From positions 62,001 to 126,000 of the forward strand of contig NZ_JAPYZV010000006.1 of the NCBI RefSeq assembly GCF_027812955.1: a stretch of DNA of 64,000 bases, in the 5' to 3' direction. The stretch comes from Pedococcus sp. 5OH_020. GTDB lineage: Bacteria; Actinomycetota; Actinomycetes; Actinomycetales; Dermatophilaceae. Made by a program: the position numbers and the translations under genes. The notes below the pieces were generated by a model. That model did no database searches, was not told the DNA's origin, and saw only the letters and a program-made list of their open reading frames with translations. Shown one piece after another: positions 50,036-60,021 of the stretch. Numbering within the stretch: position 1 is the stretch's first letter; every line of letters begins with the position of its first letter.

Positions 50036-50824
50036 TCAGGCGTGCTCCTCCTGGCGCATGCGCCGCAGGAAGGTCCTGGTGCGCTCGTGTTGCGGGTTGG
50101 TGATGACCTCCGACGGTGGTCCCTGTTCCACGACGACGCCCCCGTCCATGAAGACGACCCGGTCGGCCACCTCGCGGGCGAAGCTCATCTCGTGGGTCAC
50201 CACGATCATCGTCATGCCGTCCTGGGCGAGCTGGCGCATCACCTTCAGTACCTCGCCGACGAGCTCCGGGTCCAGGGCGGAGGTCGGCTCGTCGAAGAGC
50301 ATGAGCTTGGGCTTCATGGCCAGTGCGCGCGCGATCGCCACGCGCTGCTGCTGGCCGCCGGAGAGCTGGGCGGGGTAGGCCGAGGGCTTGTCCTTGAGTC
50401 CCACCTGTTCGAGGAGCTCCAGAGCGCGGGCCTTGACCTCGGACTTCTTCTCGCCGTTGACCTGAATGGGCGCTTCCATGATGTTCTCGAGGGCCGTCAT
50501 GTGCGGGAAGAGGTTCCAGCGCTGGAAGACCATGCCGATCTCACGTCGCTGTGCGGCGATCTGCTTGTCGGTGAGGTGGTGCAGGTGGCCATCACGGTCG
50601 GAGTAGCCCATGAGCTCTCCGTCCACCCAGATCCGGCCGCCGTCGATGGACTCGAGCTGGTTGATGCACCGCAGGAACGTGGTCTTGCCGGAGCCGGACG
50701 GACCGAGGAGGCAGACGACCTCGCTCTTGTCCACGTCCATATCGATGCCTTTGAGGACCTCGTTGCCGTGGAAGGCCTTGGTCACGTTGACTGCGTGGAC
50801 GAGCGCAGGATGCCGGTCACTCAC
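50036..50824 (-). CDS. Polar amino acid ABC transporter ATPase (GlnQ type)
   Basis: This 262-residue ATPase has Walker [10 protein letters not shown]-loop [18 protein letters not shown], signature [15 protein letters not shown], Walker B LMLFDEP and H-loop VVTHEM, typical of the PAAT family. The GTG at 50824 overlaps the permease stop (GTGA). The C-terminus RTRTFLRRM is also standard. It is the last gene of a three-gene importer in the order binding protein-permease-ATPase. Confidence 0.93.
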   Translation of the reverse strand: MSDRHPALVHAVNVTKAFHGNEVLKGIDMDVDKSEVVCLLGPSGSGKTTFLRCINQLESIDGGRIWVDGELMGYSDRDGHLHHLTDKQIAAQRREIGMVFQRWNLFPHMTALENIMEAPIQVNGEKKSEVKARALELLEQVGLKDKPSAYPAQLSGGQQQRVAIARALAMKPKLMLFDEPTSALDPELVGEVLKVMRQLAQDGMTMIVVTHEMSFAREVADRVVFMDGGVVVEQGPPSEVITNPQHERTRTFLRRMRQEEHA

Positions 50825-51789
50825 TTGCCACCACCTCCGAGTCCTTGGAACGACAGGAGCCTGGCCCGCAGGGCACCCTGCTTCGCCGTCGACCCGGTGC
50901 CGAAGCCGCGTCCGAAACGCCGCTCCAGGTAGTACTGCCCGACCATGAGCACGCTGCACACGATGAGGTACCACGCCGTCGCCGCGACGTAGGTCGGCAT
51001 GATCTTCAACGTGCGGGAGCCGATCGTCGAGGCCTGGTAGAAGAGCTCGGCGTTCACCGGGATGGCGATGAGGAGCGAGGTGTCCTTCACCATGGCGATC
51101 GTCTCGTTGCCGGTGGGCGGGACGATGACACGCATGGCCTGCGGCAGCACGACGCGGCGCATCGTCTTGGCCGACGACATGCCCAGGGCCTGGGCTGCCT
51201 CCACCTGTCCCTGGTCCACGGACAGGATGCCGGCCCGCGCGATCTCGGCCATGTAGGCGGCCTCGGACAGCCCGAGGCCGATGATGCCCATGAGCAGCGT
51301 GCTGCTGAACTGGTTGACGTCGAGGGAGAAGAAGGTGAGGTCGCTGCTCAGGCCGAAGAGGTGGCTGAGCTGCTGGCCGAAGGGCACCCCGATGTCGAAC
51401 TTGCTGTAGAGGTAGCCGAGGCCGGTCCCGAGGATGACGAGCAGCACGTAGCGGGGGATGGCACGGAAGAACCAGGTGTAGACGAACGCCACGCCGCGCA
51501 GGACGGGGTTGGTCGACAGGCGCATGATGCCCACGACGACGCCAAGGCCCACCCCGAGGACCATCGCGCCCAGCGTGCCCAGGATGGTGCCGCGGACCAG
51601 TCCGTTGAGGACCGGGTTGAAGTTCATCACCTGAAGGGCGAAGGGGAAGTCCCAGCGCGGGTTGGTGACGAACGAGCTGACGACCATCGCGACGATGACT
51701 GCGATGAGCGCCAGTGCGACCCAGCGCCACGGGTGGGGGACCGGCCGAGCGTGGATCGCGCCCGGCCGGTCCTGGCTTGCGTCAGTCAT
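50821..51789 (-). CDS. Polar amino acid ABC transporter permease (HisM/GlnP type)
   Basis: This 322-residue permease has an N-terminal helix ([21 protein letters not shown]) and the family core from [21 protein letters not shown]. The ATPase-contact loop is [25 protein letters not shown], followed by [13 protein letters not shown] single permease gene is present, so it probably works as a homodimer. The gene lies 12 nt after the binding-protein gene. Confidence 0.92.
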   Translation of the reverse strand: MTDASQDRPGAIHARPVPHPWRWVALALIAVIVAMVVSSFVTNPRWDFPFALQVMNFNPVLNGLVRGTILGTLGAMVLGVGLGVVVGIMRLSTNPVLRGVAFVYTWFFRAIPRYVLLVILGTGLGYLYSKFDIGVPFGQQLSHLFGLSSDLTFFSLDVNQFSSTLLMGIIGLGLSEAAYMAEIARAGILSVDQGQVEAAQALGMSSAKTMRRVVLPQAMRVIVPPTGNETIAMVKDTSLLIAIPVNAELFYQASTIGSRTLKIMPTYVAATAWYLIVCSVLMVGQYYLERRFGRGFGTGSTAKQGALRARLLSFQGLGGGGK

Positions 51790-51801
51790 CTGATCCTCGG
51801 A

Positions 51802-52725
51802 TCACGGGTTGACGGCGAAGTCGGAGATCGCCCCGGAGTCGTTGCCCCACTTTGTGAGGGTCGCCTTGTACGTGCCGTCGGCGGCGATGGCCTTGAACGC
51901 GTCGGCGATCGCCTGGGCGAAGTCCGTCTCGGCCTTGGGGACCACGATGCCGTAGGGGGCGGAGTCATAGATGTCGCCCAGGGCTTCGAGCTGGCCGCCG
52001 GTCTGCTTCACGGCGTACAGGCCCACCGGGGAGTCGGCGAGCATCGCGTCCGACTTACCGGAGATGACACTGGCCGTGACCTTGCTCTGGTCGGCGTCGA
52101 TGATCTGCTTGATGGCCGGCTTCCCGGCGTCGGTGCACTTCTTGGAGCGTGCGGTCAGGTCGTCGATCTGCGTGGTGCCCTTCTGGACGCCGATCGGCAG
52201 CCCGCAGGCGTTGTTGGGGTCGACCTTCTTGGGGTTGCCCTTCTTCACGGCCCACTGGGTGCCGGCGTTGAAGTAACTCACCATGTTGACCTGCTTCTTG
52301 CGGTCCGGGTTGATGGTGAAGGAGGAGACACCGACGTCGTACTTGCCCGAGGTCACGCCGAGGATGATCGTGTCGAAGCCGGCGTTCTGGAAGTCCGCCT
52401 TGAGCCCCAGCTTGGCCGCCACGGCCTTGAACAGGTCGACGTCCATCCCGACGACCGTCTTGCCGTCAGGGTCGATGAACTCGTTGGGGGCGTAGGAGGC
52501 GTCGGAGCCCACGACGATGGTGCCCTTGTCCTTGATCTTCTGGGGCACCTTGGCCGCCAGCGCGCTGTCCACCGAGGTGGTGGTCGAGCTGCTGCTGCCC
52601 GACGAGGAGGAGGAGCTGGAGCTCGAGCCTGTGTCGAGGGAGTTCGAGCCGCAGGCGGACAGGGCCAGACCGGCGGTGGTGAGCCCCGCGAGGAGGAGGG
52701 TGGTGGGGCGAAGGCGCTGGATCAT
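51802..52725 (-). CDS. Polar amino acid ABC transporter substrate-binding lipoprotein
   Basis: This 307-residue lipoprotein has a signal peptide with lipobox LALSAC, a Ser-rich linker of ~25 residues, then a type 3 solute-binding fold. Signatures are IVVGSDASYAPNEFIDPDGK, VGMDVDLFKAVAAKLG, FDTIILGVTSGKYDVGVSSF and ADSPVGLYAVKQ. Two Cys in the mature domain (NNACGL and KKCTDAG) may form a disulfide. The exact amino acid cannot be told. AGGAG-like bases precede the ATG only weakly (AACGCCCCAGCAC), so the ribosome site is poor. Confidence 0.92.
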   Translation of the reverse strand: MIQRLRPTTLLLAGLTTAGLALSACGSNSLDTGSSSSSSSSSGSSSSTTTSVDSALAAKVPQKIKDKGTIVVGSDASYAPNEFIDPDGKTVVGMDVDLFKAVAAKLGLKADFQNAGFDTIILGVTSGKYDVGVSSFTINPDRKKQVNMVSYFNAGTQWAVKKGNPKKVDPNNACGLPIGVQKGTTQIDDLTARSKKCTDAGKPAIKQIIDADQSKVTASVISGKSDAMLADSPVGLYAVKQTGGQLEALGDIYDSAPYGIVVPKAETDFAQAIADAFKAIAADGTYKATLTKWGNDSGAISDFAVNP

Positions 52726-53081
52726 GTGCTGGGGCGTTCCTTTGCTCGTATGCCGTGGCCGAGGTACCGGGCTGTGGGCCGGGACCCGCCGAATGGCGGT
52801 TAGAGCGCATCCTGCCAGCATTGACCCAGCGTGCGGAAAGAACCCGGCAACCTAAACAGTCTCGGGTGCGAGATTCGCCGATCGGACAGCGTCGATGGGC
52901 GCGAGACGCGTCACAGTCGGAGGACGACGCTGGCGACGGCGTCCTCGGTGTGTCAGCATGAACCCGCGGGTAACCCCCGCCCCCGCGTCTGAGCGGCCAC
53001 ACCCGGCCCGTCTGATCGACTGGCCCTACGTCGGTGTCGAGCCCCCGCCGCACTCCTCGAGCGACCTGAGGTGAGCTTTCG
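52726..53081. other. 356-nt divergent intergenic region
   Basis: This region lies between the amino acid binding protein (leftward) and malic enzyme (rightward). It must hold both promoters, but I could not find convincing boxes. TAGGTT on the minus strand (52854 down to 52849) is a possible leftward -10. An imperfect hairpin (GAGGACG...CGTCCTC) lies near 52918-52946. GAGGTGAG at about 53069 is the malic enzyme ribosome site. No gene is seen. Confidence 0.45.
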
Positions 53082-54248
53082 ATGTCTGTCCCCGCCCCTC
53101 CGTCGGTGTACCCACTGTTCGACGCGACCGCCCCCGTCTTCAGGGCCCACGAGGGGGGCAAGCTGGGCGTACACGCCACTCAGCCGCTGCGGGACCGGGC
53201 CGACCTCTCGTTGCTCTACACCCCCGGGGTCGCCGACGTGTCACGGGCCATCGCAACGGACCCATCGCTGGCGTCCCGTTACACCTCTCGCGGGAACACC
53301 GTCGCGGTCGTCACGGACGGCACGGCGGTCCTGGGCCTTGGAGACATCGGCCCGCTCGCCGCGATGCCGGTGATGGAGGGCAAAGCCCTGCTGTTCAAGC
53401 ACTTCGCCGATGTCGACGCCGTGCCCGTCTGCATGGAGACGGGCACCGTGGATGAGCTTGTCGAGGCCATCGCCCGCATCGCCCCGACCTACGGTGGCAT
53501 CAACCTCGAGGACATCTCCGCGCCGCGTTGTTTCGAGATCGAGCAGCGGCTTCAGGAGCGGCTCGACATCCCGGTGTTCCACGACGACCAGCACGGGACG
53601 GCCGTCGTCGTACTGGCCGGTCTGATGAACGCGGCCCGTGTCGTGGAGCGGTCGCTGTCGTCCCTGCGAGTCGTCGTCGCGGGTGCGGGAGCGGCTGGGG
53701 TCGCGGTGACCCGGCTCCTCGCCACAGCGGGCGTGACCGACCTGGTGGTCTGCGACTCGCGGGGCATCATCGCGCCGTCGCGGCCGGACCTCGCGGACCA
53801 CAAGCGCCGCCTGGCTGCGTTGACCAACTCTCGTGGGCTGTCGGGCTCCCTCGCTGATGCGCTGCTGGGTGCTGACGTGTTCGTCGGCGTCTCGGGCGGC
53901 ACGGTGGCGGAGTGCGACATCGCCGGGATGGCCCCGAGGTCGATCATCTTCGCGCTGGCCAACCCTGACCCTGAGGTCCATCCGGACATCGCGTCGAGGT
54001 ATGCCGCGGTCGTCGCCACCGGGAGGTCGGACTTCCCGAACCAGATCAACAACGTGCTTGCCTTCCCGGGCATCTTCCGTGGCGCGCTGGACTCCGGGGC
54101 GGCGCAGGTCACCGAGGCGATGAAGCTCGCCGCCGCCTCGGCGATCGCTAGCCTTGTGCCTGTCCCGACCGCTGAGGAGATCGTCCCGAGCGTCTTCCAC
54201 GAAGGTGTCGCAGAGGCGGTGGCCCGGGCGGTCGCCCGGTTGGCATGA
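53082..54248 (+). CDS. NAD(P)-dependent malic enzyme
   Basis: This 388-residue enzyme oxidatively decarboxylates malate to pyruvate. It has [16 protein letters not shown] (catalytic Tyr), [23 protein letters not shown] (catalytic Lys region), the metal-binding [15 protein letters not shown] and [11 protein letters not shown]. The nucleotide motif is [16 protein letters not shown], and [10 protein letters not shown] follows. The length fits the short bacterial class without a phosphotransacetylase domain. Cofactor preference cannot be decided by eye. Confidence 0.94.
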   Translation: MSVPAPPSVYPLFDATAPVFRAHEGGKLGVHATQPLRDRADLSLLYTPGVADVSRAIATDPSLASRYTSRGNTVAVVTDGTAVLGLGDIGPLAAMPVMEGKALLFKHFADVDAVPVCMETGTVDELVEAIARIAPTYGGINLEDISAPRCFEIEQRLQERLDIPVFHDDQHGTAVVVLAGLMNAARVVERSLSSLRVVVAGAGAAGVAVTRLLATAGVTDLVVCDSRGIIAPSRPDLADHKRRLAALTNSRGLSGSLADALLGADVFVGVSGGTVAECDIAGMAPRSIIFALANPDPEVHPDIASRYAAVVATGRSDFPNQINNVLAFPGIFRGALDSGAAQVTEAMKLAAASAIASLVPVPTAEEIVPSVFHEGVAEAVARAVARLA

Positions 54249-54334
54249 CCGGTGTGGTCCCGCCTGCGCGGTCGTGCCACGCCGAGCAGTCCGGCCTCAA
54301 CGCCCTCCCTTCATCGCGTCGATAGCCTTGAGCC

Positions 54335-55033
54335 GTGCGCATCTTTCTGGACATCGGTGCCCATACCGGTGAGACGTTGGACGTGGTCCTGGACGCGCGG
54401 TGGAAGTTCGACCGGATCTTCAGCTTCGAGCCCGCTCCCTCCTGCTGGCCCGCCCTCGAGTCCCGACGGGACCCACGTCTCACGCTGTGCCGGTTCGGGT
54501 TGTGGACGCAGGACACATCCATCCGGCTGCACAACCCTGGGGACGTCGGCGCCTCTGTCGCGGAGGACAAGGACGACGTCGAGAGCTCGGCGCTCTGCGA
54601 CTTCCGGGACGCCGGGGAGTGGTTCGAGCAGAACGTCTCCAGCGACGACGAGGTGTTCGCCAAGATCAACATCGAGGGCGCCGAGTACGAGGTGGTAGAG
54701 CGGCTCGCCGCCAGCGGGCAGCTGGCCAAGATCGACCACCTGCTGCTTCATCTCGATGTGCGCAAGTCACCGAGCCGGGCGCATCTGGAGCCGCTGATCC
54801 GGGCTGACCTGGAACGAGCGGGCGTGGAGTACCAGACCGCGGACCAGATCCAGTTCGGTGGGGTGCTTCGCGGCACGAGGAACTGGCTCCTCTGGTGCGC
54901 GGCCGACCCACGCTGGCGGGACCTGCGGTACAAGCGGCTGCGCAGCATAGAGAGCCGGGCCAGGGTCGCGCTGTACCCCCTCAAGGTCAGGGTCGCGGGG
55001 CGGCGGGGCGAAGGGTCAGCCACCCGCAACTAG
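54335..55033 (+). CDS. FkbM family methyltransferase
   Basis: This 232-residue protein opens with the SAM-binding FLDIGAHTGETLDVVL and continues with IFSFEPAPSCWPAL and KINIEGAEYEVVERL, the conserved pattern of FkbM-type O-methyltransferases. At the start of a polysaccharide cluster it probably methylates a sugar hydroxyl. The C-terminal ~40 residues are basic. The start is GTG. Confidence 0.85.
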   Translation: MRIFLDIGAHTGETLDVVLDARWKFDRIFSFEPAPSCWPALESRRDPRLTLCRFGLWTQDTSIRLHNPGDVGASVAEDKDDVESSALCDFRDAGEWFEQNVSSDDEVFAKINIEGAEYEVVERLAASGQLAKIDHLLLHLDVRKSPSRAHLEPLIRADLERAGVEYQTADQIQFGGVLRGTRNWLLWCAADPRWRDLRYKRLRSIESRARVALYPLKVRVAGRRGEGSATRN

Positions 55034-55081
55034 GATGGCGGCAGTGTCCTGTCCTGACCAACCACGTCGTGGAGATCTGTC

Positions 55082-56008
55082 TTGCGGTTGCTCATCACCG
55101 GCGGTGCCGGGTTCATCGGGTCCAACTTGGCACGCCTGGCACTGGCCCAGGGACACGAGGTGACGGTCATCGACGACCTGTCGACCGGGTTCGAGGAGAA
55201 CCTCACCGGTCTGGACGTCACCTTCGTCCGTGGTTCCATTCTGGACGAGGTGGCGATGGCCTCGTCGGTCCGAGGCGCCGACTCCGTCGTGCACCTCGCG
55301 GCGCTCGGCAGCGTGCCGCGCAGCATCAAGGACCCGGTGGCGACCCATGCCGCCAATGCCACAGGGACCCTCGCCGTGCTCGAGGCCGCGAGGGCCGCGG
55401 ACGTGAGCCATGTCGTCGTGGCGTCGTCTTCCTCGGTCTACGGCCTCAACCCGGCCCTGCCCAAGAGTGAACGGGAGTGGGTCCGCCCCATGAGCCCGTA
55501 CGCGGTGACGAAGCTCGCGACCGAGCAGTACCCGCTGGCTTACCAGCAGTCCTACGGCATGAGCACGCTCGCATTCCGGTTCTTCAACGTCTACGGCCCG
55601 TACCAGATGGCCGGCCACGTGTACGCCGCAGTCATCCCCACCTTCGTCGACGCGCTGCTGCGCGCAGACGTGCTCGCCATCAACGGCGACGGGACGACGT
55701 CCCGCGACTTCACGTACGTGGGGACGGTCTGCGCCGTACTGCTGGACGCGTGCGTGCGTCGCCTGTCCCACCCAGAGCCGGTGAACCTCGCGTTCGGCAC
55801 GAATACGACGCTCCTCGACCTCGTGCGCCGGATCGAGGTCGCAGCAGGGCTGGAGGCCAAGGTCATCCACCGGGAGCCCCGGCCGGGGGACGTGAAGCAC
55901 TCGCAGGCCGACAACACCGTCCTTCGGTCCCTCTTCCCGCAGGTCCGGCCCGTGCCGCTGGACCAGGGGCTGGCCGAGACCGTCGCATGGTTCAAGGAGA
56001 CCCAGTGA
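55082..56008 (+). CDS. NAD-dependent sugar-nucleotide epimerase (UDP-glucose/GlcNAc 4-epimerase type)
   Basis: This 308-residue extended SDR has LLITGGAGFIGSNLARLAL (GxxGxxG), a Ser/Thr strand VVASSSSVYGLNP, catalytic YAVTK (Tyr and Lys present), and FRFFNVYGPYQ. The start is a TTG at 55082, with GGAG a few bases upstream; no better start fits the Rossmann strand. It lies 48 nt after the FkbM gene and overlaps the following dehydrogenase (GTGA). A 4-epimerase supplying UDP-sugars to the dehydrogenase would fit. Confidence 0.88.
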   Translation: MRLLITGGAGFIGSNLARLALAQGHEVTVIDDLSTGFEENLTGLDVTFVRGSILDEVAMASSVRGADSVVHLAALGSVPRSIKDPVATHAANATGTLAVLEAARAADVSHVVVASSSSVYGLNPALPKSEREWVRPMSPYAVTKLATEQYPLAYQQSYGMSTLAFRFFNVYGPYQMAGHVYAAVIPTFVDALLRADVLAINGDGTTSRDFTYVGTVCAVLLDACVRRLSHPEPVNLAFGTNTTLLDLVRRIEVAAGLEAKVIHREPRPGDVKHSQADNTVLRSLFPQVRPVPLDQGLAETVAWFKETQ

Positions 56009-57276
56009 AGAAGAGCCTCGTCGTCATCGGCCAGGGGTATGTCGGGCTCCCCATGGCCCTGCGGGCGGCCGAGAAGGGCTTCGACGTCGTGGGACTCGAC
56101 ACCAACGGCGCCGTCGTGGAGGCCCTCAACAGCGGGGTGTCGCACATCGACGACGTCTCGGACGAGCAGCTGAACCGCGGCTTAGCCGGTGGGTACCGCG
56201 CCGCCACCGACGCCGCCACGATCGGCGATGCAGACGTCGTCGTCGTGTGCGTGCCCACGCCGCTCAGTGCGGACGGCGGGCCGGACCTGCGTCCCGTCGA
56301 AGCGGCCGCCCGAGCCATCGGTGAGCACGTCCGGCCTGGCACGTTGGTGGTTCTCGAGTCCACTACGTATCCGGGAACCACGGAGGAGGTTTTCACACCC
56401 TTGGTGGTGGGGGACATCCTCATACCAGGGGTGGATGTCTTCATCGCCTTCTCCCCGGAGCGGATCGACCCCGGCAACGAGCGGTTCGGCGTCCAGAACA
56501 CCCCCAAGGTCGTCGGTGGGCTGACCCCTGAGTGTGGCCACCGGGCGCGTGAGTTCTACGCGGAGTTCGTCGACACGGTGGTCGAGGCCAAAGGCGCCAA
56601 GGAGGCCGAGATGGCCAAGCTGCTCGAGAACACCTTCCGCCACGTCAACATCGCTCTCGTCAACGAGATGGTCCGCTTCTCCCATGAGCTCGACATCGAC
56701 CTGTGGGACGCGATCGAGTGTGCTGCGACGAAACCCTTCGGCTACATGGCCTTTCGTCCCGGTCCGGGGGTGGGCGGGCACTGCATCCCGGTCGACCCTT
56801 CGTACCTGAGCCACCGGGTCAAGGCGCAGCTCGGCTATGCCTTCCGCATGGTCGAGCTCGCGGAGGAGATCAACACCGCCGCCCCCCTCTACGTGGCCAC
56901 CCGTATCTGGCAGGCGCTCAACGAACGGAGGATCGCCGTCAACGGTGCCAAGGTGCTTCTCGTCGGCGTGACCTACAAGGCCAACATCTCAGACCGGCGC
57001 GAAAGTCCGGCCGACCCTCTCGCCAAGAGGCTCGTGGAGCTCGGCGCGGAGCTGAGCTACTACGACCCCTACATCGCTGAGTGGCAGGTCGAGGGGGCCA
57101 GCGGACTGCATCTGCGCAGTGCTGAGGATCTGTCGGCGGCCGCCCGAGACGCCGACCTGGTCGTGTTGCTGCAGGCCCATCGAGACATCGACCTGAAGAC
57201 GCTGGCTCACGAGAGTACGACTGTGCTGGACACTCGGGGAGTCATGCCTCCCGGGAAGAGTGTGTCCCGGCTCTGA
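56005..57276 (+). CDS. UDP-sugar 6-dehydrogenase (nucleotide sugar dehydrogenase, WecC/WbpA type)
   Basis: This 423-residue enzyme oxidises C6 of a UDP-hexose or UDP-N-acetylhexosamine to the uronic acid. The N-terminal NAD motif is VIGQGYVGLPMALRA, then CVPTPLSADGGPDL and ESTTYPGTTEEV. The catalytic Cys is in GPGVGGHCIPVDPSYL, and the C-terminal domain has LLVGVTYKANISDRRESP. The sequence leans to the N-acetylmannosamine/glucosamine group over UDP-glucose dehydrogenase. The GTG overlaps the epimerase TGA. Confidence 0.9.
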   Translation: MKKSLVVIGQGYVGLPMALRAAEKGFDVVGLDTNGAVVEALNSGVSHIDDVSDEQLNRGLAGGYRAATDAATIGDADVVVVCVPTPLSADGGPDLRPVEAAARAIGEHVRPGTLVVLESTTYPGTTEEVFTPLVVGDILIPGVDVFIAFSPERIDPGNERFGVQNTPKVVGGLTPECGHRAREFYAEFVDTVVEAKGAKEAEMAKLLENTFRHVNIALVNEMVRFSHELDIDLWDAIECAATKPFGYMAFRPGPGVGGHCIPVDPSYLSHRVKAQLGYAFRMVELAEEINTAAPLYVATRIWQALNERRIAVNGAKVLLVGVTYKANISDRRESPADPLAKRLVELGAELSYYDPYIAEWQVEGASGLHLRSAEDLSAAARDADLVVLLQAHRDIDLKTLAHESTTVLDTRGVMPPGKSVSRL

Positions 57277-57289
57277 CAAGGGACCCCTC

Positions 57290-58879
57290 TTGAGCCCTTC
57301 TCGCCACGATGGCCCATACCTCAGCCGTCGCGCCGTCCTGCTGGGAGCGGGCGTGCTCGTCGCCTCGTCCTGCACGGCCGAGCCGAAGACCCGAAGCTCG
57401 GCCAGCGGCCCCGCATCGCCGTCCACGTCTGCTCCTGCCAGCCCAGCACGTCCCGAGATCCACGTGGCCCGCTTCGGGGCGGTGGGGGACGGACGGACCG
57501 ATGACCGCGCCGCGATTCAGGCCGCCCTCGACGCCGTTCCCGTGGGTGGTGCTGTTGTTCGCTTCCCGGCCGGCGTCTTCCAGGTGGCGGGCACGCAGGG
57601 GGACACGATCCTCACCCTTCGGCCCGGCACGAGCCTGCGGGGCGAGTCGCGTAGCGCCTCGACGCTGAGGGTGGCCCCGGGGACCGGCAGCTGGGGCGCC
57701 TTCCTCGAGTACGAGAACCCGAGCATAGATCCCGGGTCGCTTGCCGTCTCGGACCTCACCTTCGACATGAACTCCCGGGCGAACCCGGTGGTGGACAACC
57801 CCCAGGCGACCAACCGTCCCCGGATGGTCATCCGCAGCGCTGGTGGTGCGGGGCCAAGCCTTTCCATAGTGGGATGCAGGTTCCACGACTGCTCCAACGT
57901 GAACACCCTGTACCTCGCGGGTCGGCGGGTCGTCGTGCGTGACTGCCTCTTCACTGGAACGGGCGCTGGGGCGGTGGGTGGTTGGGACCACTCGTCGATC
58001 TATGCCGTCGCTCGAAGTGGCGGCTCCATCTCGATCACGGGTAACCGCTTCGTCGGCACGCTCGGTTCGGGCGCGAGCCGCACGGCGATCGAGACCCATG
58101 GCGGATCCCAGATCGTGCAGCAGAACACCATCGACGCGTACCTGAAAGGCATGAACCTCACTGGCGTGGCGCAGGAGCGGACCGACACGGTGGTGGTCGC
58201 CTCCAACACCATCAGCAACGCCCTCATACCGTTCCATCTGTGGGCCGCCCCGTACGCGAACCAGCCATCGGGGACAACGCTGAGCAATGTCCTGCTTCGG
58301 GCCAACCACGCACTCATCGATCCGGCCGCATGGCGCGACGTGCCGGGCGCGACCGGCGTCTACGCGTGCGGGGTACTGCTCGACCCGCAGGCCGGGTGCA
58401 CCATGCTCGACATCACGGTGCGCGGCAACACCTTCCGGTGGACTGGCGAGCTGCCGCCGCCCTTCCGGCCACTCGACGAGCGCGCGTGCGGAGTCACGTT
58501 CAAGAGCGCTGGGGTACTGAGCGGCCTTCAGATACTCGGAAACACCTTCGAAACGCCGCCCTCGGCCGGTGTCCTCCTCGACGGAAGTGTCGTGACTGCA
58601 ACCGTGTCGGGCAACGTCTTCCTGGACCCTGGCCGCCTGGCAGCCTCCCTGGAGGACGCCACGCTGGCCTCGGGCGTGGTGCTGGGCGGTCGCATCGACG
58701 GCGCGGTGGTGACGGGCAACAGGACGACGGACCGCCGGCGTCCCCACGTCGTGGCGCAGGGTGTCGCCTCGAGAAGTGGCCTGCTCGTGACCCGGTCCCG
58801 CGTGTCGGGGAACCAGATGCAGTGCTCGGACGGGACCGTGCCACCGGAGATGAGCGAACTGATGTCCCAGCTCGTGTGA
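57290..58879 (+). CDS. Tat-exported lipoprotein with right-handed parallel beta-helix
   Basis: This ~529-residue protein begins with a twin-arginine signal YLSRRAVLLGAGVLVASSC, whose last residue fits a lipobox Cys. A Ser/Pro linker follows, then a pectate-lyase-type beta-helix starting FGAVGDGRTDDRAAIQAALD, the usual entry of such folds. Repeated NxF/NTI rungs (ITGNRFVGTL, ASNTISNAL, VRGNTFRW, ILGNTFETP) are visible. The fold acts on or binds polysaccharides, so a lyase, hydrolase or epimerase for the cluster's product is likely. The TTG at 57290 has AAGGGA upstream, and its use is less certain than the fold. Confidence 0.82.
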   Translation: MSPSRHDGPYLSRRAVLLGAGVLVASSCTAEPKTRSSASGPASPSTSAPASPARPEIHVARFGAVGDGRTDDRAAIQAALDAVPVGGAVVRFPAGVFQVAGTQGDTILTLRPGTSLRGESRSASTLRVAPGTGSWGAFLEYENPSIDPGSLAVSDLTFDMNSRANPVVDNPQATNRPRMVIRSAGGAGPSLSIVGCRFHDCSNVNTLYLAGRRVVVRDCLFTGTGAGAVGGWDHSSIYAVARSGGSISITGNRFVGTLGSGASRTAIETHGGSQIVQQNTIDAYLKGMNLTGVAQERTDTVVVASNTISNALIPFHLWAAPYANQPSGTTLSNVLLRANHALIDPAAWRDVPGATGVYACGVLLDPQAGCTMLDITVRGNTFRWTGELPPPFRPLDERACGVTFKSAGVLSGLQILGNTFETPPSAGVLLDGSVVTATVSGNVFLDPGRLAASLEDATLASGVVLGGRIDGAVVTGNRTTDRRRPHVVAQGVASRSGLLVTRSRVSGNQMQCSDGTVPPEMSELMSQLV

Positions 58880-58919
58880 CCAGGGAGGTACCCCGGGGGA
58901 AGGGCTGCTGCTGCGTCGT

Positions 58920-59504
58920 TCAGCGGCTCGGCGGTCCAGCGTAGTCGGTCCGGTTGACCCACGCCGAGGAACCGGACCTCGAGACGACGCGAGCCGGTGC
59001 ACCCGCCACGGTCACGCCGTCCGGAACGTCGTCCACGACTACGGAGTTGGCGCCGACCGAGACGCCGTCGCCGATGTGGATTGCTCCCACCAGAACCGCA
59101 CCGGGGCCCAGGTAGACGTTGTCCCCGATCGAGGGCACCCCCGTCCTGTCGCCCTTCGTACTACCGATGGTCACATTGTGGCTCAGGTTGCAGTTTCTCC
59201 CGATGACCGCAGCGGCGTTGACCACGATGCCGCCGGCATGCCCGACGAGAAGACCAGGCCCTACGGCCGTCACGTAGGGCAGGTTGATGCCCATACGGTA
59301 TCGCAGCCGACGCAGTACCAGTCGCGCCGGGAGGAGGAGGGGTCGGGGGACCCCAGCGGTCTGAAGGTGGGCGCAGATGCGCATCCAGAACACGTACGCG
59401 TAGGTCTCGCCCGCGACGAGCTGGCGCAGCACGGAGGACCAGCTCATCGTTCCCGTGATGCGGTAGGCGTCGGCGCGAAGGGTCCAGCCGAGCGGGTCAG
59501 GCAT
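58920..59504 (-). CDS. Hexapeptide-repeat acyltransferase, serine-acetyltransferase-like
   Basis: This 194-residue protein has an N-terminal helical part and a left-handed beta-helix with hexapeptide turns (GIVVNAAAVIGRNCNL, SIGDNVYLGPGAVLVGAI, GDGVSVGANSVVVDDV). The catalytic His is probable in NLSHNVTIG. In this cluster an O- or N-acetyltransferase for a sugar is more likely than cysteine synthesis. The ATG overlaps the previous gene's stop by 8 nt. Confidence 0.83.
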   Translation of the reverse strand: MPDPLGWTLRADAYRITGTMSWSSVLRQLVAGETYAYVFWMRICAHLQTAGVPRPLLLPARLVLRRLRYRMGINLPYVTAVGPGLLVGHAGGIVVNAAAVIGRNCNLSHNVTIGSTKGDRTGVPSIGDNVYLGPGAVLVGAIHIGDGVSVGANSVVVDDVPDGVTVAGAPARVVSRSGSSAWVNRTDYAGPPSR

Positions 59505-60021
59505 CGCGCACCTGCCTGACCCGAAGGACGCGGGCCGGAGAACCGGCCGCGACGGCGCCGGCTGGGATGTCTTTGGTGACCACCGAGGCAGCTCCGACTG
59601 TCGCACCGGTTCCGATTGTCACACCGGGCAGGACCACCGTGCGCGCCCCGAGGAAGACGTCGTCCTCCACGGTGATGGGCCGTGACGTCCCCTGTACGTC
59701 ATCGAAGGTCTGCCCGTGGCCCGGGACCGGGTGGTCGTTGGTAATGAACAGGCACTGCGGGCCCATGCGCAGGTTCCGTCCGAGGTGAATGCTTCCGCCG
59801 CCGATGAACCACGACGACGCGCCGATGCCTGCCCTGTCCTCAACGACCAGGTAACGGCTTAGGCGTGCTCCTGGCTCGATGGACGCGGTGGACGCGACCC
59901 GCTCGCAGATGCGGTTGGCCAGCCAGGCCCGAAGGCGGTGCCCTCCCGGCAGAAGCGTGTGCAGATGACGTGCGAAGGAGTCGTAGGCGACCGCCGCCAG
60001 TCGTCGGCCCAGCTCAGACAT
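59497..60021 (-). CDS. Hexapeptide-repeat sugar O-acetyltransferase
   Basis: This 174-residue protein of the maltose/galactoside acetyltransferase type has LFITNDHPVPGHGQ with the catalytic His. Turns include IEPGARLSRYLVVEDRAGIG, ITVEDDVFLGARTVVLPGV and TIGTGATVGAASVVTKDIPAG. It probably acetylates a polysaccharide building block. It overlaps the flippase gene by 8 nt on one side and the other transferase on the other. Confidence 0.85.
   Translation of the reverse strand: MSELGRRLAAVAYDSFARHLHTLLPGGHRLRAWLANRICERVASTASIEPGARLSRYLVVEDRAGIGASSWFIGGGSIHLGRNLRMGPQCLFITNDHPVPGHGQTFDDVQGTSRPITVEDDVFLGARTVVLPGVTIGTGATVGAASVVTKDIPAGAVAAGSPARVLRVRQVRDA

Noticed and set aside
50845-52803. 652-codon open frame on the plus strand
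   Set aside because: It is a shadow of the amino acid ABC permease and binding-protein genes, whose motifs are unmistakable on the minus strand.
57242-59002. 586-codon open frame on the minus strand
   Set aside because: It is antisense to the beta-helix lipoprotein, which has a signal peptide and fold signature; the minus-strand product has neither.
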